From Nocardia transvalensis (GTDB lineage: Bacteria; Actinomycetota; Actinomycetes; Mycobacteriales; Mycobacteriaceae): 64,000 nt of DNA. Both the position numbers and the translations under genes were made by a program. The notes beneath the pieces were generated by a model. The model was not told the origin of the DNA. It saw only the letters and a list, made by a program, of their open reading frames with translations, and did not search any database. Numbering within the stretch: the first letter of the stretch is position 1; every line of letters starts with the position of its first letter. Of the stretch, positions 54,677 to 63,328 are shown piece after piece. The DNA is taken from NCBI RefSeq assembly GCF_015477765.1, contig NZ_JADLQQ010000011.1, positions 186,001-250,000 on the forward strand. The letters are read 5' to 3'.

Positions 54677-54690
54677 TAGAACATGTTCTA
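54677..54690. promoter_or_regulatory. KstR operator between fadE34 operon and kstR
   Basis: TAGAACATGTTCTA is a perfect 14-bp palindrome and a full match to TnnAACnnGTTnnA. It lies in the divergent gap, as between Rv3573c and Rv3574, and should control both kstR and the six-gene side-chain operon. Confidence 0.9.
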
Positions 54691-54782
54691 ATATTCCAGC
54701 CGGGCGGAAGTCAAGAGACCGTCCGCGACGAACACCGACGCACGACCCCGCGAGCTACGTTTGCAGGAAAGGACTTTCACCG

Positions 54783-55442
54783 ATGGCCAGTCCCTCCCGA
54801 GAGCAGGCAGCCGACTCGGGTGCGCCGAACGGTAACCGCCCTCGCGCCACCCCGGTGACCACGCTCAGCGAGGACGAGCTGAGTTCGGCCGCACAGCGGG
54901 AGCGGCGCAAGCGCATCCTCGATGCCACCCTGGCCCTGGCATCCAAGGGCGGCTACGACGCCGTGCAGATGCGCGCGGTCGCCGAGCGCGCCGATGTCGC
55001 CGTCGGCACCCTCTACCGGTATTTCCCCTCCAAGGTGCACCTGCTGGTCTCGGCGCTGGCGCGGGAGTTCGAACAGTTCGAGAGCAAGCGCAAACCGCTG
55101 TCGGGGCAGACTCCGCGCGAGCGCATGCATCTGCTGCTCAACTACGTCACCCGGGCCATGCAGCGCGACCCGCTGCTCACCGAGGCCATGACCCGGGCGT
55201 TCATGTTCGCCGACGCCTCGGCCGCCGCCGAGGTGGACCGGGTCGGCCGGGTGATGGACCGGTTCTTCGCCCGCGCCATCGAGGACGGCGAGCCCAGCGA
55301 TCGCGACCTGGCCATCGCGCGGGTGATCAGTGACGTGTGGATGTCCAACCTGGTGGCGTGGCTGACCCGGCGGGCCTCCGCGACGGACGTCACAGAGCGA
55401 CTGGAACTGACCGTCGACCTGCTGCTGGGCGACAAAACGTAA
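54783..55442 (+). CDS. kstR: KstR, TetR repressor of cholesterol catabolism
   Basis: 219 residues. QRERRKRILDATLALASKGG, MRAVAERADVAVGTLYRYFP and SKVHLLVSAL are almost identical to Rv3574, as is IARVISDVWMSNLVAWLTRR. Responds to a 3-oxo-cholest-4-en-26-oyl-type CoA in M. tuberculosis. The N-terminal extension of about 28 residues is longer than in Rv3574; GTG at the VTTLSEDEL codon is an alternative start. Confidence 0.93.
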   Translation: MASPSREQAADSGAPNGNRPRATPVTTLSEDELSSAAQRERRKRILDATLALASKGGYDAVQMRAVAERADVAVGTLYRYFPSKVHLLVSALAREFEQFESKRKPLSGQTPRERMHLLLNYVTRAMQRDPLLTEAMTRAFMFADASAAAEVDRVGRVMDRFFARAIEDGEPSDRDLAIARVISDVWMSNLVAWLTRRASATDVTERLELTVDLLLGDKT

Positions 55443-55625
55443 GAAGTTTGCCCGTTGTTCCGCGTGGCAAACCAGCTAACGTACGGCAGGAGACCGCACA
55501 ATCGGGGATGCGCACGGCGAGGCGTCTGTAAACGTCTCGTATCACTGCGCGAACAAGCGAGCAAACCCCACCCAGTAGAGTTTCTCGCGCCCTGACATTT
55601 CTCCTCCGATCACTAGGTTGGATGC

Positions 55626-58205
55626 GTGAGCGCACAGGATCTGCCACAGGAACTTCGCCGTGCCTTGTCGGCCGTAGCCCGCATGCCACGGCTACTGGTC
55701 GCATCGGACTACGACGGGACTATCGCGCCCATCGTGTCCGATCCGGCGAAGGCCTATCCCCATCGGGAATCGGTGAGCGCGCTGCGTGCGCTCGCCGGCC
55801 TCACCGCCACCACGGCGGCCGTCATCTCCGGCCGGGCTTTACGTGACCTCGCGGCGCTGTCCCGGCTCCCGGTCGAGGTGCAACTGATCGGAAGCCACGG
55901 TTCGGAATTCGACGTCGGCTTCGTGCACGCCATCGACAACGACGCCAAACAGCTACTGCAGGAAGTACAGAACGCCCTCACCCGCATCGCCGAGAACAAT
56001 CCCGGCGCCGCGGTCGAGACCAAACCCGCCAGTGTCGCCCTGCACGTGCGCAACGCCTCCCCCGAGGTCGGCCGGCGCGCGCTGCAGCAGGCCCGGCAGG
56101 GTCCGGCCAGCTGGGTGGGCGTGCAGGTCACCGAGGGCAAAGCCGTTATCGAACTGGCGGTCATCCAGACCGACAAGGGCGACGCACTGGACATCATCCG
56201 GCATCAGGAGGGCGCCTCGGCCGCGGTCTTCTTCGGTGACGACGTCACCGACGAGAAGGCCTTCGCGCGGCTGTCGGGTCCCGACGTCGGCATCAAGGTG
56301 GGCGACGGCGAGAGCCTCGCCAAATACCGCGTGGCCAGCACCGAGGAGGTGGCCAAGGCCCTGGCGTTCCTGCTCGAAGAGCGGCGCACCTGGCTGGCCG
56401 GTGCCTCCGCCCCCCGAATCGAACGGCTGACCATGCTGGCCAGCCCCCGATCCAAGGCCCTGGTGACCCCCGACGGCACGGTCACCTGGTTCTGCCATCC
56501 CGAACCGGATTCCGCGGCGGTGTTCGCGCACCTGCTGGGCGGCCCGGAGGCCGGGCACTTCACCGTCGCGCCGGAACGGCCCGGGCTGCCGCTGTCGCAG
56601 CGCTATGTCGACGGCACCATGACCGTCGAAACCCGGTGGGCCAGTCTGCAGGTGGTCGACTATCTGCCGCACGACGTGGCGCCCGAGCGCACCGACCTGA
56701 CCCGCGTGATCACCGGTGACGCGCGGGCCGTGGTGACCTTCGCGCCGCGGCCGGAGTTCGGTCAGGTGCCGGTGACTCTGCAACGCGAGCCGGCGGGTCT
56801 GCGGGTGCACGGCACCAACGATCCGATCGTCTTGCGCTCGCCGGGCGTGCAGTGGGAGATCGTCGAGGAGGGCATCCACCAGACCGCCCGCGCGGTGATC
56901 GATCCCTCGCGCGGACCGGTCGTGCTCGAAATGCGCTGCGGCACCTCGGACCTGGCCCCGGCCATGGCCGGTGAGCTGGAGCGGCGGCGCGAGGCCGAGC
57001 GGTACTGGCGCGACTGGGCCGAGCAGCTGGAGCTGCCGCCGCTGAAGCCGGATCTGATGAAGCGCTCCGCGCTGACGCTGCGCGGTCTCGTGCATCAGCC
57101 CTCGGGGTCGATCCTGGCCGCGGCCACCACCTCGCTGCCCGAGGACATCGGCGGCGTGCGCAACTGGGACTACCGGTACTGCTGGCTGCGCGACGCCTCG
57201 CTGACCGCGCATGCGCTGGTGGCCCTGGGCTCGTTGAACGAGGCCGAGGAGTTCCTGGCCTGGGTGCATCGGGTGCTGGAGACGCTGGCCGGTCCGGAGC
57301 GCCTGCATCCGCTCTACACCCTCTACGGCGAGACGCTGCCGCCCGAGGCCGTACTCGACCAGCTGCCCGGCTATGCCGGTTCGCGGCCGGTGCGCGTCGG
57401 CAACGCGGCGAATATGCAGGTGCAGCTGGACGTGTTCGGGCCGATCGTGGACCTCATCGCCGCCCTGGCCGATGCGCGGGAGCACAAGGGCATCACCAAT
57501 CCCGCCAAGGCGCTGCCGGACGAGGACTGGGAGCTGGTGCACGCCATGGTGTCCGCGGTGCAGCGGCGCTGGCGCGAACCCGACCACGGCATCTGGGAAA
57601 TCCGCGGCAATCCGCGCCATCACGTGTATTCGAAGGTGATGGGCTGGCTGACCGTCGATCGCGCCCTGAAGCTGGCCGAGAAGTTCCACCGCATGGTCGA
57701 CCCGGCCTGGGCGGAGCTGCGCGAGACCATCGCCGAGGAGGTCAAGGCCAAGGGCTGGAACGACGAGGTGCAGTCCTACACCGCCGCCTACGACGGCACC
57801 GATCTGGATGCGGCGACCCTGCACATCGGGCTGAGCGGGCTGATCGACCCGTCCGATCCGCGGTTCGCGGCCACCGTCGTGGCCACCGAGGCGGAGCTGC
57901 GCAGCGGGTCGACGGTGTATCGCTACCACCACGACGACGGCCTGCCCGGCGGCGAGGGCGGTTTCCACCTGTGTGCCGCCTGGCTGGTGGAGGCCTATCT
58001 GCTGATCGGCAAGCGCTCGGACGCCGAGGCCCTGTTCGCCCAGCTGGTGGACGTGGCGGGCCCGACCGGCCTACTGAGCGAGGAGTACGACCCCGTAGCC
58101 GAGCGTTCCCTGGGCAACCACCCCCAGGCCTACAGCCACCTCGGCCTCCTGCGCTGCGCCCAACTGCTGAGCCAGCCCGTCCCCGCCCTGGCCCAGAACT
58201 CCTGA
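55626..58205 (+). CDS. Trehalose-6-phosphatase/GH15 fusion protein
   Basis: 859 residues. OtsB-type HAD phosphatase (about 20-250): nucleophile motif DYDGT (Asp28, Asp30), SGR at 68-70, FGDDVTDE at 203-210. GH15 domain (about 265-855): NWDYRYCWLRDAS, catalytic acid Glu658 in GIWEIR, and the second acid near SEEYDP (818-823) followed by GNHPQAYSH. Both active sites look intact, so one chain may make trehalose from trehalose-6-phosphate and hydrolyse trehalose or another alpha-glucan. GTG start, no overlapping neighbour. Confidence 0.85.
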   Translation: MSAQDLPQELRRALSAVARMPRLLVASDYDGTIAPIVSDPAKAYPHRESVSALRALAGLTATTAAVISGRALRDLAALSRLPVEVQLIGSHGSEFDVGFVHAIDNDAKQLLQEVQNALTRIAENNPGAAVETKPASVALHVRNASPEVGRRALQQARQGPASWVGVQVTEGKAVIELAVIQTDKGDALDIIRHQEGASAAVFFGDDVTDEKAFARLSGPDVGIKVGDGESLAKYRVASTEEVAKALAFLLEERRTWLAGASAPRIERLTMLASPRSKALVTPDGTVTWFCHPEPDSAAVFAHLLGGPEAGHFTVAPERPGLPLSQRYVDGTMTVETRWASLQVVDYLPHDVAPERTDLTRVITGDARAVVTFAPRPEFGQVPVTLQREPAGLRVHGTNDPIVLRSPGVQWEIVEEGIHQTARAVIDPSRGPVVLEMRCGTSDLAPAMAGELERRREAERYWRDWAEQLELPPLKPDLMKRSALTLRGLVHQPSGSILAAATTSLPEDIGGVRNWDYRYCWLRDASLTAHALVALGSLNEAEEFLAWVHRVLETLAGPERLHPLYTLYGETLPPEAVLDQLPGYAGSRPVRVGNAANMQVQLDVFGPIVDLIAALADAREHKGITNPAKALPDEDWELVHAMVSAVQRRWREPDHGIWEIRGNPRHHVYSKVMGWLTVDRALKLAEKFHRMVDPAWAELRETIAEEVKAKGWNDEVQSYTAAYDGTDLDAATLHIGLSGLIDPSDPRFAATVVATEAELRSGSTVYRYHHDDGLPGGEGGFHLCAAWLVEAYLLIGKRSDAEALFAQLVDVAGPTGLLSEEYDPVAERSLGNHPQAYSHLGLLRCAQLLSQPVPALAQNS

Positions 58206-58591
58206 CCCAGGCCCCAGCCCGCGCTCGGATCCGGCAACCCCTTCCGAGCCGCGGGCGCCCTCCGGCCATCTCGGCATCCCGATATAGGACCGCACCCCAA
58301 GGCACCGCGCTCGGGCCGGGCCGACCGTGCCACGCCCAGGATGTGAGTGGAACCAGCCCCGCAGACCGCCACCCCACACCCGCAGGGCGGCACCCAGCCA
58401 TCGCCGGGCCGCCACCCAACACCCGCAAGGCGGCACCCAGCCATCCGCCGGGCGGCTACCCAACATCCCTGTCCTTCGTCGTCCCGGCATGCTTTTGGCC
58501 GGGACGGCGGAGGACAGGGCCGTGGCCGGACTCACAGGGCAATTCGGGCAGATCGATGTCATCGGTTCTGGACACGTACGCTACATTTAAA
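58206..58591. other. Intergenic region upstream of znuA, with tandem repeats
   Basis: About 430 bp without a supported gene up to the znuA start. It contains the 43-44-bp tandem repeat at 58368-58468 and, just before the gene, the Zur-like box at 58592. Confidence 0.5.
58368..58468. repeat. Tandem GC-rich repeat, two copies plus a partial third
   Basis: Copy 1 (58368-58410, 43 bp), copy 2 (58411-58454, 44 bp) and a 14-bp start of copy 3 (58455-58468). The unit begins GCCACCC and includes CGGCACCCAGCCATC. Copies differ by a few substitutions and one indel. Not related to the coding sequence. Confidence 0.7.
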
Positions 58592-58606
58592 TGGAAATCG
58601 TTTCCG
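58592..58606. promoter_or_regulatory. Zur-like operator in front of znuA-znuC-znuB
   Basis: TGGAAATCGTTTCCG contains GGAAA-TCG-TTTCC and matches 11 of 15 positions of the actinobacterial Zur box TGAAAATCATTTTCA. It is centred 37 bp before the chosen start, with ATTTAAAT adjoining. Confidence 0.6.
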
Positions 58607-58635
58607 TTAAGTGCAGCGTGCAGGAGTGCCCCCGC

Positions 58636-59526
58636 GTGACCAGAAGTTTCGTCTTCCGATTGGGTGCCGTCGCGATGGGGGTCGCGGTCGCGGCGGCGGT
58701 CCTGACCGCCTGCGGTGGTTCGGGCAGCGACTCGGACAAGCCGACCGTCGTTGCCTCCACCAACGTGTGGGGCGGTATCGCCGCGGCGGTTGCCGGGCCG
58801 GACGTGAAGGTCGAGTCCATCATCGACGGCTTCACCGATCCGCACGAGTATCAGACCTCGCCGTCGGATGCCGCCAAGATCCGCGATGCCTCGCTGGTGA
58901 TCTTCAACGGCGGACATTACGACGAATTCGCCGAGAAGGCCGCGGCCGGGCGGAGCAAGCCCACCATCGAGGCGTTCGCGCTGAAGTCGGGTCCTGTCAC
59001 CGACGACGACAACGAGCATGTCTGGTACGACGTGAACACCGTCGACGCGGTGGCCGCCAAGATCGCCGACGAACTGGGCAAGGTCGACAAGGATCACGCC
59101 CAGGCATACACCGACCGCGCCAACGCGTTCCGGGCGAAGCTGAAGGACATCAGCGCGATCACCGGCAGAATCGCCGTCGAGCATCCGAAATCGCCGGTGC
59201 TGCAGACCGAACCGATCGCCCACTACCTGCTGCTGGCCGCGGACGCCGACGACCGCACCCCGCACGCCTTCGCCGAGGCCGTCGAACAGGGCACCGATCC
59301 CGCCCCGGCGGATGTCGCGGCCGTGCGTGATCTCGTGAACGGCAAGCAGATTCGCGCCTTGATCTACAACGTGCAGACCGAGGACAAGACCACCAAGGAT
59401 GTGGCCCAGGCCGCGAAGGCCGCCGGTGTGCCGGTGGTCGAGGTGACCGAAACCGTGCCCGAGGGCACCGATTATCTGCAGTGGCAGACCCAGAACGCCC
59501 AAGCCCTGGCCAAGGCGCTGGGCTGA
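58636..59526 (+). CDS. znuA: ZnuA-like metal-binding lipoprotein of an ABC importer
   Basis: About 296 residues. Signal peptide with lipobox LTAC. Cluster A-I solute-binding fold: DPHEYQTSP, NEHVWYDVN and Glu/His-containing FAEAVEQGTDP. Zinc preferred because of the Zur-like box; manganese cannot be excluded, and the usual His-rich loop is missing. GTG 58636 has GGAG upstream; the ATG at 58591 lies inside the operator. Confidence 0.85.
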   Translation: MTRSFVFRLGAVAMGVAVAAAVLTACGGSGSDSDKPTVVASTNVWGGIAAAVAGPDVKVESIIDGFTDPHEYQTSPSDAAKIRDASLVIFNGGHYDEFAEKAAAGRSKPTIEAFALKSGPVTDDDNEHVWYDVNTVDAVAAKIADELGKVDKDHAQAYTDRANAFRAKLKDISAITGRIAVEHPKSPVLQTEPIAHYLLLAADADDRTPHAFAEAVEQGTDPAPADVAAVRDLVNGKQIRALIYNVQTEDKTTKDVAQAAKAAGVPVVEVTETVPEGTDYLQWQTQNAQALAKALG

Positions 59527-59540
59527 CGACGGGAGCACCG

Positions 59541-60488
59541 ATGTCCGGGAACGTCCGCACCAGCGACCCCGTTGCCACCGACGCAGAGGCGTCGGACTGC
59601 CCGTTCGATCCCGGCTGCGCCGAATCGGTCGCGGAGCCGGGTACGGTCGCCGAACCCGCGCGGCATCGGGCGCCCGCGGTGCGGCTGCGGGATGCGCGGT
59701 TGGCGTACGGGGAGCGGACGCTGTGGGAGGGACTGAATCTGGAGGTCGCCCCCGGGGAGTTCATCGCGATCCTCGGCCCGAACGGGTCGGGGAAGACCTC
59801 GCTGCTGCGGATGCTGCTGGGACAGGTGCCGCCGGCCGCGGGCAGTGTGGAGATCGCGGGTTCGCCTGCGCGGGTGGGTAATTCGAATATCGGATATGTG
59901 CCGCAGCAGAAGACCTTCGAGGCCGGGGTGCAACTGCGGGGTGTGGATCTGGTCGGGCTCGGCGTGGACGGGCATCGGTGGGGGCTCGGGTGGCGCGGGC
60001 GAAAGGAGCGGCGGCGCAAGGTCGCCGATGCCATCGCGCAGGTCGGGGCCGAGCGGTTCGCGCAGGCGCCGCTGGACGCGCTCTCCGGTGGTGAGCAGCA
60101 GCGGCTGCGGGTGGCCCAGGCACTGGTCGGCGATCCGCGGGTACTGCTGTGCGACGAGCCCTTGCTGAGCCTGGATCTGGCCAATCAGCGGCTGGTGTCC
60201 GAACTCATCGACAAGCGCCGCCGGACGCACGACACCGCAGTGCTTTTCGTGACCCATGAGATCAATCCCGTACTGCCCCTGGTGGATCGGGTGCTCTACC
60301 TGGTCGACGGCGGGTTCCGCATCGGGACGCCGGATGAGGTGATGACCTCGGAGGTGCTGTCGGAGCTGTATCGCACCCAGGTCGACGTGTTGCGGGTGCG
60401 CGGGCGGCTGGTGGTCGTCGGCACCGGCGACACCATGGATGCGCTCGGTGCCGCGGGTACTCATCACATCGGAGAGGCCGAGCAGTGA
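59541..60488 (+). CDS. znuC: ZnuC-like ABC transporter ATPase
   Basis: About 315 residues. Walker A GPNGSGKTS, signature LSGGEQQR, Walker B VLLCDEPLLSLD. An N-terminal extension of about 40 residues is unusual. ATG 59541 after GGGAG. Overlaps the permease gene by GTGA. Confidence 0.88.
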   Translation: MSGNVRTSDPVATDAEASDCPFDPGCAESVAEPGTVAEPARHRAPAVRLRDARLAYGERTLWEGLNLEVAPGEFIAILGPNGSGKTSLLRMLLGQVPPAAGSVEIAGSPARVGNSNIGYVPQQKTFEAGVQLRGVDLVGLGVDGHRWGLGWRGRKERRRKVADAIAQVGAERFAQAPLDALSGGEQQRLRVAQALVGDPRVLLCDEPLLSLDLANQRLVSELIDKRRRTHDTAVLFVTHEINPVLPLVDRVLYLVDGGFRIGTPDEVMTSEVLSELYRTQVDVLRVRGRLVVVGTGDTMDALGAAGTHHIGEAEQ

Positions 60489-61411
60489 TCGACAAATTGT
60501 CCGACGTCTTCACCAAGGTGCTCGACTTCCGCGTCACGGCCGACCTGCTGTCCTACGACTTCGTGCAGCAGGCGGTGCTGGCGGCGGCCCTGCTGGGGCT
60601 GTTGGCAGGGGTGATCGGGCCGCTGATCGTGAGCCGCCAGATGTCGTTCGCCGTGCACGGCACCAGTGAGCTGTCGCTGACCGGCGCCGCCGCCGCGCTG
60701 CTGGCCGGAATCGGCGTCGGCGCGGGCGCGATCGCCGGTTCGGTGGTCGCGGCGATTCTGTTCGGCGTCCTGGGTTCTCGTGCGCGGCAGCGGGATTCGG
60801 TGATCGCGGTGGTGCTGTCGTTCGGGCTGGGGCTGTCGGTGCTGTTCCTGTGGCTCGGGCCCTCGCGCGCCGGTTCGAAATTCTCCCTGCTGACCGGCCA
60901 GGTGGTCAGCGTCGGCGACAGCGGTCTGACGCTGCTGACCGTCTGCACGATCGGCGTGCTGGCGGTGCTGGCGTTCGTCTACCGCCCGCTGCTGTTCGCC
61001 AGCACCGACCCGGAGGTGGCGATCGCCCGCGGCGTCCCGGTCCGCGCACTCTCGGTGGTCTTCGCCGTCCTACTCGGTGTCACCGCGGCCTTCGGCGTCC
61101 AGATCGTCGGCGCCCTCCTGGTCCTGTCGCTCCTGATAACCCCCGCCGCGGCCGCCGCTCACCTCACCGCCAGCCCCGTCCGCGCAACCCTCCTCGCCAT
61201 CGCCTTCGCCGAACTCGCCGCAGTAGGCGGCATCCTCCTCTCCCTGGCCCCCGGAGTCCCCGTCTCCACCTTCGTCACCACAATCTCCTTCGCCACCTAC
61301 GTCCTCTGCCGCCTGATCGGCCCCCGCAGCAGATCCGCCTCTCCGCGTTTCAGGCCATACAAGTCAGTGCCGCGAGATTCGGTCACAGGTCCTACGCCGG
61401 CACGCGGCTGA
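60485..61411 (+). CDS. znuB: ZnuB-like ABC transporter permease
   Basis: 308 residues, ABC-3 family with about eight to nine transmembrane segments. GPLIVSRQMSFAVHGTSELS and LLVLSLLITPAAAAAHL are the family blocks. Polar C-terminal tail. Last gene of the importer operon. Confidence 0.88.
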   Translation: MIDKLSDVFTKVLDFRVTADLLSYDFVQQAVLAAALLGLLAGVIGPLIVSRQMSFAVHGTSELSLTGAAAALLAGIGVGAGAIAGSVVAAILFGVLGSRARQRDSVIAVVLSFGLGLSVLFLWLGPSRAGSKFSLLTGQVVSVGDSGLTLLTVCTIGVLAVLAFVYRPLLFASTDPEVAIARGVPVRALSVVFAVLLGVTAAFGVQIVGALLVLSLLITPAAAAAHLTASPVRATLLAIAFAELAAVGGILLSLAPGVPVSTFVTTISFATYVLCRLIGPRSRSASPRFRPYKSVPRDSVTGPTPARG

Positions 61412-61525
61412 GTTCTGGGCGTACCCGACGAGTTACCCATGTGCTCACGAAACCGGTAGCCGGTTTCGAAACCGCGGGCAACCTGCAGACGAGGCGTCAG
61501 CCCAGTCGCACCCCTTGTTGACAGG

Positions 61526-61556
61526 CGCACCCCTTCCAAGTGTTGGAGGGGGTGCG
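61526..61556. terminator. Hairpin between convergent znuB and mutY
   Basis: 13-bp stem (61526-61538 with 61544-61556) with one G-T wobble and loop AGTGT. No T-tract on the plus strand; could act in both directions. A CGCACCCCTT direct repeat (61507-61516 and 61526-61535) borders it. Confidence 0.55.
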
Positions 61557-61586
61557 GCTGTCGAGAAAGGGTGCGGGTGGGTTGGG

Positions 61587-62462
61587 TTAGGGGCCGGCTT
61601 CGCCGGCCAGGGCGAAGAGGCCGTCGGGGGTTTGTTCTATGAGGCCGTCCAGGAGGAGGGAGTCGAGGGCTCGGGCGCGTTGGCCGGGGTCGCGGGGCCA
61701 GGCGAGGTCGAGGGCTGGGCGGGCTACGGGGCCGGGGGCGGCGCGGAGGACGTCGAGGAGGCGGCCCCGGGCCTGGCGGTCGGTGCCGTCGTATTTCTGG
61801 GTGCGGCGGACCACGGTGGAGGCGGGGCGGCCCGCGGTGACCCAGGCGCAGCGTGGGAGTGGGCAGTGGTCGCAGGTGGGGGTGCGGGCCGTGCAGACGA
61901 GGGCGCCCAGTTCCATGAGGGCGGCGGAAAACTTCGCGGCGCGGTCGACGCGGGCCGGTAGCAGGGCCTCGGTGTCGGCGAGATCGCGAGACGAAGGGTT
62001 GCCCGCGTCGGCGCGGCCGTGCACCGCGCGCGCGACCACCCGGCGAACGTTGGTGTCCACCACCGGAACCCGCTGACCGTAGGCGAAGCAGGCCACCGCC
62101 CGGGCGGTGTAGGCGCCGATCCCCGGCAATCCGAGCAGCACGTCCACGTCGGCGGGCACCTCGTCGCCGTGTTCGGCGGCGAGCACCTGCGCGCACTCGT
62201 GCAGCCGCAGCGCCCGCCGCGGATACCCCAGCTTCCCCCACGCCCGCAGCACCTCACCCTGCGAGGCGGCCGCCATCGCCGACGGCACCGGCCAGCGCGC
62301 CACCCATTCCCGCCACACCGGCTCCACCCGCACCACCGGCGTCTGCTGCAGCATGATCTCGCTCATCAGAATCTGCCAGGCGCTCACTCCGGGTCGCCGC
62401 CACGGCAGATCCCGAGCGGTCGCCGCATACCAATCGATCAGCGCATCGGAATCGATGCTCAC
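61587..62462 (-). CDS. mutY: MutY, A/G-specific adenine glycosylase
   Basis: 291 residues. Catalytic Glu35 in SEIMLQQTPV, helix-hairpin-helix LPGIGAYTA, Asp136 in VVDTN, and an iron-sulphur cluster with Cys190, 197, 200 and 205; the last spacing is four residues instead of the usual five. Removes A opposite 8-oxoG. Next to canB as Rv3589 is next to Rv3588c. Confidence 0.93.
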   Translation of the reverse strand: MSIDSDALIDWYAATARDLPWRRPGVSAWQILMSEIMLQQTPVVRVEPVWREWVARWPVPSAMAAASQGEVLRAWGKLGYPRRALRLHECAQVLAAEHGDEVPADVDVLLGLPGIGAYTARAVACFAYGQRVPVVDTNVRRVVARAVHGRADAGNPSSRDLADTEALLPARVDRAAKFSAALMELGALVCTARTPTCDHCPLPRCAWVTAGRPASTVVRRTQKYDGTDRQARGRLLDVLRAAPGPVARPALDLAWPRDPGQRARALDSLLLDGLIEQTPDGLFALAGEAGP

Positions 62463-62642
62463 GCTCTCACTGTCCTCTCCCTACTCCCGGCAATGCTACG
62501 GTTCGCGCATAAAGTTGCGAACCGGTCGCCCGCACGCGGTTCACGCACTCACTGCGCGTGTCGGCGGCGCGTCAGCAGTGATTTGCCGGGATGTAACCTC
62601 ACGGACTCGCCGGTAACCGGCGGCATATGGAAAATGGGACAC

Positions 62643-63266
62643 ATGCCTCATACCAACCCGATCAGTGCCTGGAAGGCCCTCCGCGAGGGCAACGAGCGGT
62701 TCGTCAGTGGCACGCTGCAGCATCCTAGCCAGGGCGCCGCCGACCGGGCCAAGCTCGTCAGCGGCCAGCAGCCCTCGGCGATCCTGTTCGGGTGCGGCGA
62801 TTCCCGAGTGGCCGCGGAGATCATCTTCGATCAGGGCCTCGGCGACATGTTCGTGGTCCGCACCGCGGGCCATGTCGTCGACTCCTCGGTGCTGGGATCC
62901 ATCGAATACGGCGTCGAGATCCTGCACGTCCCGCTGATCGTGGTGCTGGGGCACGACAGCTGCGGCGCCGTGCGGGCCACCATCGATGCACTCGACGGCG
63001 GCGATGTGCCCGGCGGCTTCATCCGCAGCGTCGTCGAGCGGGTCACCCCGTCCATCCTGATCGGCCGCCGCGAGGGCCTGACCGGGGTCGACGAAATGGA
63101 GGCCCGGCACGTGGTGGAGACCGCGCGACTGCTCATGCAGCGCTCGATGATCATCTCCCAGCGCGTGGCCACCGGCGAATGCGCGATCGCCTGCGTCACA
63201 TACAAACTGAACGACGGCAGGGTGCAGTTGCACCGGGCGGTCGGCAATATCGGCGAAGTGGCCTGA
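62643..63266 (+). CDS. canB: CanB, beta-carbonic anhydrase
   Basis: 207 residues. Zinc ligands Cys51, Asp53 (CGDSR), His104 and Cys107 (GHDSC) fall at the same positions as in Rv3588c. Interconverts CO2 and bicarbonate. ATG 62643 fits the MPNTNP start of Rv3588c; ATG 62634 is three codons upstream. Confidence 0.93.
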   Translation: MPHTNPISAWKALREGNERFVSGTLQHPSQGAADRAKLVSGQQPSAILFGCGDSRVAAEIIFDQGLGDMFVVRTAGHVVDSSVLGSIEYGVEILHVPLIVVLGHDSCGAVRATIDALDGGDVPGGFIRSVVERVTPSILIGRREGLTGVDEMEARHVVETARLLMQRSMIISQRVATGECAIACVTYKLNDGRVQLHRAVGNIGEVA

Positions 63267-63328
63267 GGCATTCGACACGCCGTGGCCCTGAGTAGGGCCC
63301 GCTCGATCGTGCCCTTACCGTTGTTGCC

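Noticed and set aside
55953..57968. 671-codon minus-strand frame over the OtsB-GH15 gene
   Set aside because: Shadow frame; the plus strand encodes intact catalytic motifs.
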